A stretch of DNA of 52,325 nucleotides from Melampsora larici-populina 98AG31 (taxonomy: Eukaryota; Basidiomycota; Pucciniomycetes; Pucciniales; Melampsoraceae): the NCBI RefSeq assembly GCF_000204055.1, contig NW_006768765.1, positions 2,331,110 through 2,383,434 on the forward strand, read 5' to 3'. Every line of letters starts with the position of its first letter. Position 1 is the stretch's first letter. The notes under the pieces were generated by a model. It made no database searches. It had not been told where the DNA came from and saw nothing but the letters and a program-made list of their open reading frames with translations. Below, piece after piece: positions 12,607 through 23,646 of this stretch. Position numbers and translations under genes: made by a program.

Positions 12607-13620
12607 ATGATTGATTTGTAAGGCCGAGAGATGTGTGGCGGGGGCTAGATGGATCATACATCTGACAAAAGTTTTTATCAAGTCACTGCAATTAGGCTTT
12701 TCTTGTGTATATTTCTCTTGTTTTTTCCTCGTCTGTTATTCCGTTGTTGTTATTCGAGGTTTTCATCATCATCAGCAGTTCCATGATCTGATGGCGTTGT
12801 AAGCTGCATATGATTGCCCTTTCTTGTTTTGTTTCTTTGGCTTTCTCTCATCTGTTCTTTTATTATTGTTTTCAGCGCTGTTCATCATCATCAGTGGTCC
12901 CATGATCTGATGTCCTGACATTCTCACAAGCTATGTCTAGCTTCCTATTTGTTTTCAGCTACGCTTGATAATTGCCAACCATGCCTTATTTAGTTTCGGT
13001 GGGATCTTTCATCAGTTTGTTTCCTTTTCGATTACTTTGGCTCGCGAAATGAAATGAAATCATGCATTTTGATTTGTGCGAAGTTGGATTTGAATTTCTG
13101 GACGACGGCTAACTTACGAGTAGCTCGTCCGAGAGGGACTTAGTTGAGTTGGGGACGACGGGTTTCCTTCAAAGATGTGCTCAAGGATTTCGTTGTGGTA
13201 TCTTAAACAATGTAACGTTTGCATCTGAAAATACTCAAATTTTGATGTTTGGGTGATGTCAGATCACTGGAGGTGCTAGCTGCATAATATTCTCGAGACT
13301 ATAGGGGTCTTTGAAATGAATACCTGCTTCAAAGGGTTGTTGTGCATGGAACAGTTGTGCAATTTTAGACACGGACAAACCAATAAAATGATAACTGCTG
13401 AAGCTGTTGAGTAAAACACGATCACATCTGACGGTCAAAGTTTGGTCAAAATATATGCTATACGTAGGATGTCATTCTCCTCAATAAGATCCCCCAAAAA
13501 TTACATTTACCGGCTAGTGTTCTGAACCAACCACACAGCTCGCGAAGTACATAAAATGACAAGTCCGACTCCAAACTGCTAGGCCCTGGGGCAGAACGCA
13601 AGAAGTTCCACATTATTTGC
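12607..13620. other. Intergenic region
   Basis: Contains the 3' flank of the proline dehydrogenase gene. A short near-duplicate (TTCATCATCATCAG...CCATGATCTGATG) occurs at about 12760-12792 and again at about 12880-12912. No gene seen. Confidence 0.45.
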
Positions 13621-14160
13621 TCAATGCCCGAACTGTCTGTTTGGGTTTGCATACCCATTGCCGCTGTTATCAGGCCAGTACCTGGTTGCACTGTTATCCA
13701 ATTTGCGGCGACGTTAGTAAATTTCGAATCGAAGAGGAAGGATTATAACGCACAGGTGGCTAGTGGTATGTTCGTCATCCTGCAGTTCGGGAGTACGTCG
13801 ATTGAGACTGTTGAAGCAGCACGACGCGCAACGTCAGTATAACATCTGCGTAGACTGGGAGACAGAGAAGCAACTCACTTGGCCTCTGGAGCCAAGTTAC
13901 GAGGTGTCAATACGTTGTCATTGGCATCAACGCTGCGCTCGAAAAACCAAAGTAAGCGAACTGAATAAACCCCAAGACGTGACAAGAGTACAAACTTACG
14001 TTGCGTGAGGGAGAGCGTTTATTGTAGCTGATGTGAAGTTAAGATTATGGGAATCAGACATTTTACATGCCAAAGAAGCAACGACAAGCCAGCTTGAGAA
14101 ACAGAGAACCTAATTACCTGTCATTGTAGCGAGGATAACGATCACAAAATAAAAGCGCAT
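13621..14160 (-). CDS. Candidate small secreted protein, 82 aa, five exons
   Basis: Not recognised as any known family. Five minus-strand exons join in frame: 14160-14118, 14027-14000, 13932-13879, 13807-13754, 13690-13621. All introns are GT-AG (gtaatt, gtaagt, gtgagt, gtgcgt at the 5' sites). The product starts MRFYFVIVILATMT, a short basic n-region plus hydrophobic core, and reads like a signal peptide with likely cleavage near INALP or ATINA. The mature part is hydrophilic, has an RR pair (LNRRTPEL) that could be a Kex2 site, and ends with an aromatic/Gly/Asn-rich tail YWPDNSGNGYANPNRQFGH. Exons 3 and 4 are both 54 nt with the same phase. No cysteines are visible in the mature part. In a rust fungus this profile fits a secreted effector-like or peptide precursor, but the model rests only on splice logic. 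Confidence 0.5.
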
Positions 14161-14834
14161 CTTGAAAAGCGATAACGAGAAAGCAGATAAAGTTTAGTGG
14201 TGCAGGTAGGAATATGTAAGTCAACTTCAAGCTTTGTTTGAGAAGTGATTCGTGGAGTGTCGGCTCCCTCTGACTTAAATGTTATTCATGCTTTTATACA
14301 TACTTTGTAGCCTCGATATCACGTCATATCATTGCTTCTGTTTGGTTACCTGGCCTAACCTGATTTGATCAGCTCCTGTGTCTCAATTGATCAGCTCTGT
14401 GGAGGCCGTGAAGGCGATGATGTAAAGAGTTGAAATGTTTTGATCAATTTCAGTCAATTTCGCTTCGCGCATTCGGTTCTCTCAGACTCATTTGATCCCG
14501 TTTGACGCGGGTGTGATACGAGCTCAACAACCAGTGACCAAGCTCAGAGCAACCGAAACCTTGTGCAATCCGCATTGATCAATATTCAAAGCATTAAAGG
14601 AAGGATTAAGACCTCTCGCGTACCAAAGCGTCCTCAGTTTCATGACAGGCCTCATCAAAAGAACCCAAGATTGCGTGTTATTATCCCATCCATCTCCTCC
14701 CTCCCCGAGTCCCCAGATCATCGGCACCCGGTAGTGCAAACAGTGCAAAAGAGACCGGACTGGTGTGACTTGAATTTTGATTTGGACAGCAAATAAGATT
14801 AAAGGGGCAAATTGTGTGAAAACCAAAAAAGAGC
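14161..14834. other. Upstream/intergenic region
   Basis: Upstream of the candidate secreted-protein gene (read leftward). It includes a TTTATAC stretch near 14295 that could be a TATA-like element, but I cannot tie it to a start site. Overlapping 77- and 100-codon frames at 14524-14826 on opposite strands have no recognisable features and are left out. Confidence 0.35.
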
Positions 14835-14837
14835 ACC

Positions 14838-15840
14838 AGGAGTGTTCAAACCTGAAAAGTTGAGATTTGGAACGAGATTTGGAAGCAAAGATTTGGAACT
14901 ATGATTCTTGCACAGATCTGTACAAGAATCATAGTTATGTCCATATTGGAGTATAGATGTTGTTCGAGCTTTGAAGCTTTGCTCGCTTCAAAATAATAGG
15001 GGGGGCTCTCAAACCTGGGACTCCAAATTTGGAACACACCGTGCTGACGCTAGCATGTGGTTTTGTCCACTGCTGAGCTGCTGGAAATGCCAAACTCACG
15101 GCAACTGAAACACACAGCGGTGCTCAGCACACGCCTTTGCCTCTCGGTGACCAAGCCAACCCTTCTTGTGTTGTAGCATCACACGAGCAATTCTAGTTGC
15201 CTACTACCAACCTGTGACCTAGCCATTTCCCAACCCAACTCGCTGAGTTTGTCACTTTATCTTATTCAAAAATGGTTCGAGTCACTCGATGTAGCACCCT
15301 ACACTCGAACATTTGAGATGCTTGATCATCCTGGCTGATCATGACCCAGAGCTCATCCAACATACCAGAGGGGGCCAATCAATTTTAGCGGCTGCTTTGG
15401 CAGCACAGTCCCTGGTCCAACTTGGGGCAACCTTCAAGTTGGGATCCATTGGAAATGTAAAGATATGTACGCCAAGATGGCATCTTGGCCTGGCCATCAA
15501 TTGGTTCTGCAGATCCTCTGAGAACTTGATTGAAAACCAAAGGTGTGTGCTGAGCACCGCTGTGTGTTTCAGTTGCCGTGAGTTTGGCATTTCCGGCAGC
15601 TCAGCAGTGGACAAAACCACATGCTAGCGTCAGCACGGTGTGTTCCAAATTTGGAGTCCCTGGTTTGAGAGCCCCCCCCTATTATTTTGAAGCGAGCAAA
15701 GCTTCAAAGCTCGAACAAAATCTATACTCCTATATGGACATAACTATGATTCTTGTACAGATCTGTACAAGAATCATAGTTCCAAATCTTTGCTTCCAAA
15801 TCTCGTTCCAAATCTCAACTTTTCAGGTTTGAACACTCCT
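14838..15840. mobile_element. Palindromic foldback element (outer)
   Basis: The outer ends are AGGAGTGTTCAAACCTG on the left and its complement on the right, and both are flanked by ACC (14835-14837 and 15841-15843), a possible 3-bp target duplication. The two arms, 14838-14998 and 15680-15840, are near-perfect inverted copies. If the inner element is removed they meet as ...AAAATAATATTATTTT..., a continuous palindrome. Each arm also holds an internal short palindrome (ACAGATCTGT flanked by CTTG/CAAG). No transposase is encoded, so it is non-autonomous. Confidence 0.75.
14999..15679. mobile_element. TA-flanked TIR element nested at the palindrome centre
   Basis: 681 bp bounded by inverted repeats of about 140 bp that begin with seven (left) or eight (right) G then CTCTCAAACCTGG. 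TA at 14997-14998 and 15680-15681 is the likely target duplication, typical of Tc1/mariner-type insertion. The terminal motif GGCTCTCAAACCTG is shared with the 154-bp MITE at 28108-28261, so both probably belong to one family. The interior (about 15140-15540) codes for nothing I recognise. Confidence 0.7.
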
Positions 15841-15843
15841 ACC

Positions 15844-16239
15844 GTGTGCCGTGGATATCCAGAAAGTATAAACCCTTTTGGCTCAAAGGCGTGGAGGTGG
15901 TGAGATCACAAAATTTTGATTGTGCAATGAGTTGATGAGAGCACTACGCGTCCGAGTACGCGAATACCCATTGCTGAGAGGTAAGAAGATGCCATTACAA
16001 AGAAAGAGGTCAGGCACGGAAGGTTCTGTTTTTGAAACTAGAGATCTTTTATTTTGTTTCTGTAAGAATGCTAAACGCTGGACGGCGCTGAGGGGTCTGA
16101 GCAAATTGCAGTGAAGATAAACCACAACCTGAGGCCCTAGAGGGCGGCCTATAATACTACATTAAGAGAGAAATAACTGAGCTGAAAATGGGAGGGCGGG
16201 CGGCAACAAAAATTTGTGATAAAAGCAAGAGAACACTAA
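15844..16239. repeat. Repeat X copy A, left part
   Basis: From about 16066 (GAATGCTAAACGCTGGAC) to 16239 the sequence is similar to 37640-37800 (TGCTAAAATGCTGGAC...GCGAATTGCAATGAA...AATGGGAGGG). The similarity is interrupted by the PIF element at 16240 and resumes after 28046. Sequence between 15844 and 16066 holds nothing that I recognise. Confidence 0.55.
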
Positions 16240-16506
16240 GGGCCCGTTCGGCTGAAAGCCAAAAACTCTGTTTGGCCAAACAGGGTTTTTGTTTTTGGTC
16301 AAAAACTCCGGTGTTCGGAAACAATATCTGATCAAACAGAAAAACTCTGTTTGATCAAAAAATCATTGATTTTGAAAAACAGCCTCAAGGCTGTTTTTCA
16401 ACCCCAAAAACTCTTTTTGCCCCATCCCTCCATCAATCGACTCACCCCAGTCCTCTCTCTCTCTCTCTTTCTATGCCTCAATAATGTCCTTTTATTTCCT
16501 TCACAC

Positions 16507-16594
16507 ACCACACACCGCTTTCCCTCACTCAGCTCGTTTCCATCACGTTTACCACACACCGCTTTCCCTCACTCAGCTCGTTTCCATCACGTTT
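16507..16594. repeat. 44-bp tandem duplication
   Basis: Two identical adjacent copies, 16507-16550 and 16551-16594, starting ACCACACACCGCTTTCCCTC. They lie in the left subterminal part of the PIF element. Confidence 0.9.
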
Positions 16595-16677
16595 CATCCA
16601 TCGCCTTTTGTTTATTGTGATCACCCTTATGGTCTTCTATCATCACTTTCCTGACATATTCTCAGTCCTACCACATT

Positions 16678-16860
16678 GTCCTTTCAGTGCTATCCCGCCG
16701 TGCTTTCAGTTCTATCCCGTCGTCCTTTCAGTTCTATTGTATTGTCCTTTCAGCTCTATCCCGTCGTCTATTTAGTTCTATCCCGTCGTCTATTTAGTTC
16801 TATCGTATTGTACTTTCAGTTCTATCCCGCCGTACGTTCAGTTCTATCCCGTCATCTTAT
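16678..16860. repeat. 22-bp minisatellite, left array
   Basis: About eight units of 22 bp of the form CTTTCAGTTCTATCCCGCCG plus GT/AC, with variants CGTATTGT and CTATTTAGTT. The same family forms a longer array at 23862-24158. The two arrays bracket the DIRS-type element, so one original array was probably split by that insertion. The array gives open frames by chance; they are not genes. Confidence 0.88.
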
Positions 16861-17683
16861 GTCTTTACATGAGGCACAAAATGTGGAGTTGGTCCATGAA
16901 AGCGTGCACCCAAGATAGTGACTGACAGGAATGAGCGGGAAAGGAAAGAACACCGTGTCAATAGTGATCCAAAAGGAGAACAGGAGTCCACTTCAGGAAT
17001 TGAGGAATTACGCAAGAATTTCCAATCAGCTTACGTCACAGCTCTAAAGAGAATATGAGCCAAGGTTGATAGCTATTTAAGAAGTCTGAAGAAAGACAAG
17101 GTCTAGCTCTCTTCCTTTTCCTTTTATCCGCCTCAGTTTTCTCCCTTTTCTATCAGCACCATCTTACGAAATTACTATAGCCATTAACTGTCCGTGATTC
17201 AACTATTTCAAAGAGTTAGGATAGATATTAGCTTCCCAGATAGTGATATCTTCCCCTGATAATCTTTATTGAATTGTTAAATTTCTTTGTTTTAAGAATC
17301 CCTTCAAGCTATAGTACCATCGTGATCATCGACGTGTTGACTAGGAGGAAACTCTTTACCTAGTAGTGTTATAAAGTGCTCATAACTGTAGTCCATAGTG
17401 TAAAAATCGCAATAGTCCATTCACAAATTATTCAAAGCTAGTTCCCCCTTTAATAACTATTCACTTTCCTCATCCTGTTCGCTTTCCTCATAACTGATTT
17501 CTTTTAAACAACCTCCGAAATCCTGTCGAATACTTTTTGATTTTGATCTTTTTCATTCGAGACCAGACTATTTCATCGCTATACACATTACTGCCTATCT
17601 AATCCTCACCGTTATAAACGTTACGAGTTTACCGCTATAGCCCCCCCCACCTTTTTACCATTACACCAACTTGCTTATCTATA

Positions 17684-19595
17684 ATGGCAAACACGCAACC
17701 AACCGGTCGGGTGACCAGACGCGCTAGAGGCGAGGTTGCTGAAGGTGGAACCGTCATCCTGGACCCTCCTTTGTCAACCATTACAGAAGCTCAACATGCC
17801 GCTCAAGACGAAGGGTTAGAAGGCGAAGACGACCCGAATGAAGACCATTTAGACGGTGAAGCCTTAGAAGAGGATAGACGTGATGAGATAGCCAAATCAA
17901 TGGACAGTTATCATGAAGGTGAAGAAGAAGAACCTGACCTCGACTCTGAAGACTCGACCTTCAACGCAGACGAATACGAAGAAGGTTCCAATTCCTCTTC
18001 CCCACCAGCTTCTTCTGATTCGAGCAACTCTTCAGATGAAAGTTCCAACAAAGATCCTTCCGACAACGATTCTTCTTCCTTAAGCTCGTCTGAAGAGTCT
18101 TCAGAAATCTCAAGTGGATCAGAAGAGTCAAACAAAACGATCAAAAAGGGAAAGAAACGTAAGGTCTCTATCTTCAACTAGCTTCCATTGTTTGAGCGCC
18201 CCGCCTTAGGGAAGAGACTACTAGTCTGTGTACAACACACTATCACCAAGTGGTGCTCTCCACTGGTTACAGAATCGCATCTTGATACGATTTCTTTTTT
18301 TTATCCTTTCCTTGAATAGGAGGACATAAGTCCATCGAGGCGATTGATAAGCTCATCGCAAAAGCCATGCGAGCGAGAGAGAAGTCTAAGGGTCTCTTAG
18401 AAAAGGAACGATCAGCTCCTAAAGGTATGATAATCTCGTTTGATAATACCTAGAGAAAAAACATCGGGACACACCTTTTAAAAACTTTTCGTGTTACCTC
18501 TTCGTCGTACTTTTCGTTAGATCGAAAGTCTTTAACCAAACACGGAAAACAACCCGCCTCGTCGAAAGTAAAATCATCCTACAGTAAGAAGAGCATAAAG
18601 AAAGAAAATGGTATAAAGTTTCAAAAAGGTGCTCCCTGCAAATCCTTATTACCGACTCTTCAAACTTACTGGGGAGAGGCAATGAAAAATCTCTCCGAGA
18701 GTGTCCCTCTTACAGTACTCAACCCAACTTTTGTTCAAAAGGACAAAGTCGAGAGCAGGAAGAACCAACCGGCTTCATCCACGTCAAAATCTACTCGCAA
18801 TAGGGGATTGGCCCCTCCATCCAAATACGCGATGACCTTCGGTGAATGGATTGACGGCATTACCCTCTTGAGACGCTACTTGAAGAAAACGTATAACTTC
18901 TCCATCCTGTCAGACCAGTTGAAAACGCATGTAAAGCATGTAAAAGACATAAAGCAAGGCTTTGTCATTACAGTCGATGCCCTTGAATGGAAGAATAGTT
19001 TGAGAACGTTTTAGCTAATCCTCAACTTCTCATAGGGAAGCGACAGAGTGTTGGATGGTTGCATTACGATACGATATCACATTCCAAGAACAACTTTTTG
19101 GTCACCGAGGGAAAGGCGTTCCTGTTCCAGATGCAAGCATTTACGTCGAGAGTTTCGAGAGAGCTGCTAAGGAGAAAGCAACAAGACAAGGGGAGCTTAA
19201 CTTTGGTAATGCAAACCCTTATGCTAAAGGTGCCAGGTTCGAACACCGAGATCCGATAACCGGCATATGGGAAGAGTGAGTCTTAATTTAGTCCATTATC
19301 TAAAAAGGTGTAATAAGAAACCTAAGAAGACGAAACCTCCTCTTTTAACTATATAAGATCAGCGACTGCTAGGTCTAAGAAACGCACGACCAACTCATCT
19401 CGACAAGGACCATCATCCAACAGCAGGAGAGCTCCTCGTTTGCCCAGAGCTCCCCGCCTTCCGGATATAATCAAGATGCTTCCTCCGTTGCCAAGAGATC
19501 AAAGACCGGAGGATCGTCAAAGAAGCAACCGTGGAGTGGTCCGTAGAGGCAGAGGTAGTGCGTCTACCGGTAGAGGGAGATCTCGCCAGCCGTAA
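17684..19595 (+). CDS. DIRS-type ORF1 (Gag-like), spliced
   Basis: Likely nucleocapsid-like protein of the retrotransposon. Exons 17684-18158, 18320-18424, 18521-18997, 19041-19275, 19358-19595 join in frame to 509 residues. All introns are GT-AG; the fourth is only 43 nt and is the least certain joint. The N-terminal ~150 residues are strongly acidic and Ser-rich with a basic run (KKGKKRK), the middle is Lys-rich, and the conserved core is SKYAMTFGEWIDGI...LRYDITFQEQLF...NANPYAKGARFEHRDPITG. The end is basic and RG-rich (VVRRGRGSASTGRGRSRQP), suited to nucleic-acid binding. The core is shared with the decayed copy at 5411-6247. The stop is immediately followed by a strong 5' splice-like site (CCGTAAGTTT), so splicing onward into RT is conceivable. 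Confidence 0.7.
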
Positions 19596-19908
19596 GTTTG
19601 GCGACTTGATCGAGTTGTAATCTCTTTTTCCCTCCTTTATAGAAGAGATTGCAAAGACCGTTTTCTTGAATATTCCTCTTTCAGAAGTCTTGTCCTTGTC
19701 CTTATAACCCCTTCTCTATCCAAATTTCTGTCGTTACCGAACCTCTAAAGAGGAAATGCACACATGCATGAGCGTACGGGATTATAGACTAAAGACTCAG
19801 AGTCAAATGCTCGATCTTTATGTTCCGGTGTAACATTCATGTACTCCATAGCAATTTGAGAAGTTTCTATATGTTGCCCTCCCTAAAGTCCTCAGAAGTA
19901 ATAACATA

Positions 19909-21819
19909 ATGTGTTCTTTTCTCCCTAATTTTCATCTTTCGCCTTGGGGCGGGAAAAGATGTACAGTTGCCGAAGGACACGCAGAAAACTCAGTAGAAAG
20001 AGTCAACAAGCTAGTACCCTTGAGACCTTTAATTTCAGAAGGACCGACTCACGATCCAATAGTTAGCTCAGCAAAAGAAAGAACGTGCGACCCTCTAGTT
20101 TCCAGATGGCCGAAAGGACCAACATGCAGCATGAATATCGAGTCATGGGAGAAAGAACTGAAGAAGTACAATCTTTTACCGCAGTATGAATTTGTTTTAG
20201 AAGGTTTTAGGAACGGATTCGATCAAGGGATTCCTGATCATAAAATAGGAAGCCTGCCGTTCTACTGTCCCCCAAACCACCGTTCATCAGAAGCAGTGAA
20301 AGACAAGATCATGGACAACATAAGAAAGGAAGTTCTAGCCGGACGGATGTTCGGCCCTTTTACAACAGCAGAACTACAAACTCGTTTTCCCTTCTTCAGA
20401 TCTAGTCCGATGGGAGCAGTAGTAAACGGTGACGGGTCTTTTCGACCTATCAACGACTTGTCATTCCCCAAGAATGACCCAGCCATTCCAAGCGTGAATT
20501 CCTTTGTAGACAAAGATGACTTCAAGACTACTTGGGACAACTTCTCGATTGTATCCGAGTTCGTAGCAGAAACGGAAGATCCTATTGAGGCTGGCCTTTA
20601 CGACTGGGAAAAGGCCTACAGACAGATCGGCACCCTACCGAGCCAATGGCCTTTCCTACTTTTAACCTGTTTTCAAGGATTTCAATATGTAGACACGTGC
20701 ATCTCGTTTGGTGGAGTAGGAGGTTGCGGAAGTTTCGGCGGTCCAGCCGATGGCTGGAAAGAATTAGTTAAGAAACACTTCCGTCTGAAAGAAGCGTTCC
20801 GTTGGGTGGACGACAACCTCCTGATAAAGGAGGAGTCCAACAACGTCACCATGGACGAGATTGTAGCTTATAGCGCAAGGTTAGGTGTAAAGACTAACGA
20901 AACAAAGTTCTCTCATTTCGCCAGCAAACAAAAATATATCGGTTTCTTATGGGATTTCAAGACCAAGACGGTCAGCTTACCTCTACCAAAACTGCAACAA
21001 AGGATAGAACAGCTAAACACCTTTCTAAGCAAAACCGTTTACTCTTACAAAGAGGTAGAGAAGATGAACGGTCGGCTCAGCCACGTATCGTACATTCTCC
21101 CACAACTACGTTGTGATCTATCCAGTAGTTTCAGATGGGCAGCAGAATGGCATGATAGGTTTGCAAAACGGAAAATGAATTCGGTGACGAGAGGAGATTT
21201 GAATGTATGGATGAACGCTCTGCTAGGTTTTCCAAACAGGCATCTATTAAAAAAGAGAGAAATAACCAACGTCGGTTGGGTAGGTGACGCCTCGACTTCC
21301 TTTGGAATTGGCGTTGTGATTGGCAAAGAATGGTCACAGTTTACATTGCTCCCAGGATGGAACACACCACTAGATCAACCGAAGCGAGGAATAGCTTGGC
21401 TGGAAACAGTAGCGGTTCGTTTGGGCCTTTTGGCTCTCATTAAACAAAGGAAAGTGGAAGGTTTCCGCTTCTTAGTCCTTACAGACAACACAACTACAGA
21501 AGGAGTGTTAAGAAATGAACGCTCTCACGATTTCTGGGTAAATCACGAATGGAAAGAAATCAGTACTCTCCTCTATTCTCATGACTGCCAACTGGAACAA
21601 AGAAGAGTTACGTCGTTGGATAATGCGGCCGACCAGCTGTCAAGAGGAATATCCTCCTCGAAGGACTGGTTCCGTCAGATCCATGTAGAAATCCCACCCG
21701 ACCTCGCTCGTTGGTTGAGAAATACAACCGAGGAAGACCAGTTAAATCAGGTGAGCGAGATAGCTCAATTAAGTACGAAACAATCCCTTGTACAAAATAG
21801 GAGTCAAGCACTAACCTGA
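19909..21819 (+). CDS. DIRS-type reverse transcriptase/RNase H
   Basis: A single 636-codon frame. Copies the element's RNA into DNA and removes the RNA strand. An N-terminal ~150-residue region is specific to this family (GFDQGIPDHKIGSLPFYCPP). The RT palm has the first catalytic aspartate in LYDWEKAYRQI, the glycine-rich FGGVGGCGSFGGPADGW, and the YXDD box in the form WVDDNLL. The RNase H part shows the D-E-D-D set in order: WVGDAST, AWLETVA, LTDNTT, SLDNAADQLSRG. The start at 19909 is the first ATG of the frame; upstream the frame is interrupted. Sits between ORF1 and the recombinase on the same strand. It is longer and intact where the copy at 1545-3349 is broken. Confidence 0.92.
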   Translation: MCSFLPNFHLSPWGGKRCTVAEGHAENSVERVNKLVPLRPLISEGPTHDPIVSSAKERTCDPLVSRWPKGPTCSMNIESWEKELKKYNLLPQYEFVLEGFRNGFDQGIPDHKIGSLPFYCPPNHRSSEAVKDKIMDNIRKEVLAGRMFGPFTTAELQTRFPFFRSSPMGAVVNGDGSFRPINDLSFPKNDPAIPSVNSFVDKDDFKTTWDNFSIVSEFVAETEDPIEAGLYDWEKAYRQIGTLPSQWPFLLLTCFQGFQYVDTCISFGGVGGCGSFGGPADGWKELVKKHFRLKEAFRWVDDNLLIKEESNNVTMDEIVAYSARLGVKTNETKFSHFASKQKYIGFLWDFKTKTVSLPLPKLQQRIEQLNTFLSKTVYSYKEVEKMNGRLSHVSYILPQLRCDLSSSFRWAAEWHDRFAKRKMNSVTRGDLNVWMNALLGFPNRHLLKKREITNVGWVGDASTSFGIGVVIGKEWSQFTLLPGWNTPLDQPKRGIAWLETVAVRLGLLALIKQRKVEGFRFLVLTDNTTTEGVLRNERSHDFWVNHEWKEISTLLYSHDCQLEQRRVTSLDNAADQLSRGISSSKDWFRQIHVEIPPDLARWLRNTTEEDQLNQVSEIAQLSTKQSLVQNRSQALT

Positions 21820-22358
21820 AGAGCTGCTCTGTTTGTCCCTTTAGGAGTAGACGGAGACCAAATTATGACTAATCGCGACCTTTCCGGAGAATACCACCAG
21901 TCGCAATTTGTAAAAGATAAGAAGATTAGTTAAATAAGAGACATCAGCTTGTTAGTAGTCTTGTACGTACTATATGATGGCGGTGTATCTAAGAAAGAGA
22001 GCGTGTTTGTAATGATCAGCTAGACAGCTCCTAAATTAAAAGATGGTTGATAAAGACGGCCAAACATAAACTGATGAGTTAGGAAGAGCAGAACAGAGAA
22101 GAAAGCCCGGTACTACTGGAAGTGAGAGGAGATGTAATAAGATAAGAGAGGGGAGATTGTCCATTGCGAACCCTCTTCAAGACACGTTCCATCCAAACAG
22201 AAAAAAGGCTGTGATCACTCACGAACCCACACGCATCCACAAGGCATAGGACTAATAACGTAAAGAATACAACCCCTACTTGAAGAATAGATGTCTCTGA
22301 GATGTACTGTACTGAGGATTGTTTTCCGCTCATTTGTACGCTAATAGACTGAACAAGA
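21820..22358. other. Spacer between RT and recombinase
   Basis: About 540 bp inside the DIRS element with no plus-strand coding signal and no trace of the methyltransferase domain that some DIRS elements carry here. A minus-strand frame at 22079-22432 runs partly into the recombinase gene and looks like chance. Confidence 0.45.
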
Positions 22359-23438
22359 ATGCGCGATTTGACGACCTTTCTTCGGATACAAGACGACGTC
22401 CCGAGGAGACTTTCAAGCACACAACGCCACATGATTAGGGGGGGATGGAAGCGAAATACTCTGGAATCCTACGCCTCCGGAGTGAAAAAGTTCAAGGTCT
22501 TCACAAATCAATTTGGCTTTCGATCGTTCCCGGCTGCCAGATCAACGATCGAGAGCTTCATTGTGTGGGCAGGCCATAATTACAACACAAATGCAAAGAA
22601 CAAACCTATCAGGGTGGCAACAATTCACAAGTATCTCTCTGCAATACGTACTTGGCATGACTTCCACGGTCAATCTTGCCCCGAGATCAGCAAGACGCGT
22701 CTGGGAAGCATCTTAAGATCTTCAACAAGATTAGAAATGGCGGCACAGATGTTAAACGGAGGTCGTAAACCGGTAACACCGAAGGCGTTGGTCAAATTGT
22801 TAGATTATATTGAGCAATCAGCCGTAGACCCGATTGGACTTCAAGCTCTGGCACTAACGGCTTACTGGGGTCTGGCGCGTATTGGTGAACTGGTGTATAA
22901 ATCAGCAACGTATGATAGGCGTGACGTGACAGCGGTGCTGAAGTCTGATTTGCAGTTTGTCTCGGTGAACGGACAGCGTATGGCGAGGATTGCACACCGA
23001 GATGCCAAAACAGCAAAAAGAGGGGAAGTCCAATATTTAGTCTTGAGAGAAACTGGGGGTAGACTTTGCCCTTTTAGAGCTTTAGGGCGTTTAGTGAGAA
23101 GGATGGAGAGGGTAAAAGACCCACGTCTTTTTATGACTTGGCATAATGGCGGGACAACAGCCATAACGAGACAGATCCTAACGAAAGTTTTGGAAGAGGC
23201 ATGGGGAAAGTCAAGCCAAATGACGGGACACTCGTTTCGAATAGGAGGAGCAACCCTCTTAGCGAAGGCAGGTATAGAAACGAACGAGATAAAGAGTCTC
23301 GGTTGTTGGAAATCTGGTTGCCATTCACTTTACCAACGGGAATGGTCTGATATCGAGTGGAGGTGCGCACAGTATGTCTTATGCCAGGAGAGGTGCAGAC
23401 TTCCGATATACTCGTCTTTGGGTACAACTCTACCTTGA
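22359..23438 (+). CDS. Tyrosine recombinase of DIRS-type element
   Basis: Site-specific recombinase that integrates the circular DNA copy of the retrotransposon. The N-terminal ~130 residues form a SAM-like DNA-binding part (RGGWKRNTLESYASGVKKF). The catalytic part carries Arg I in AYWGLARIGELVY, the HxxR box in MTGHSFRIGGATLLAKAG, and the nucleophile Tyr in GCWKSGCHSLYQREW, eight residues after the conserved Trp as in other DIRS/Crypton recombinases. The length of 359 residues is usual. A broken minus-strand paralogue lies at 28640-29015. I see no disabling change. The most upstream in-frame start is used; MIRGGWKRN about 25 residues later is a possible alternative. Confidence 0.92.
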   Translation: MRDLTTFLRIQDDVPRRLSSTQRHMIRGGWKRNTLESYASGVKKFKVFTNQFGFRSFPAARSTIESFIVWAGHNYNTNAKNKPIRVATIHKYLSAIRTWHDFHGQSCPEISKTRLGSILRSSTRLEMAAQMLNGGRKPVTPKALVKLLDYIEQSAVDPIGLQALALTAYWGLARIGELVYKSATYDRRDVTAVLKSDLQFVSVNGQRMARIAHRDAKTAKRGEVQYLVLRETGGRLCPFRALGRLVRRMERVKDPRLFMTWHNGGTTAITRQILTKVLEEAWGKSSQMTGHSFRIGGATLLAKAGIETNEIKSLGCWKSGCHSLYQREWSDIEWRCAQYVLCQERCRLPIYSSLGTTLP

Positions 23439-23646
23439 TATGTCCTGGTTGAGAACAAATTGCATCTATTGAAATGACTACTGTAAAAAATTTATTCATA
23501 TGATTCACTTGAACAAATCGACCAATGCTGGATAAAGCGTTGGAACCTAGTGAGGCTAGCGACGGTGTGGGGAAGAGCCGATGAGGCTCAGGACCGGCAC
23601 CATCCTGAGTTATAGGAGACCCCGGCTCCCCAAGCTCACGTCTTTA

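Noticed and set aside
14524..14826. 100-codon minus-strand frame
   Set aside because: Overlapped by an open frame on the other strand and without domain features.
15313..15627. Opposed ~100-codon frames inside the palindrome-centre element
   Set aside because: They overlap on both strands, run into the TIR and lack any transposase motif; treated as chance.
16676..16918. Open frames across the 22-bp minisatellite arrays (also 23943-24239)
   Set aside because: The predicted peptides are just the 22-bp unit read in rotating frames; no domain and no splice context.
17911..18177. Minus-strand 88-codon acidic/Ser-rich frame
   Set aside because: Exact shadow of the acidic first exon of the DIRS ORF1 on the plus strand.
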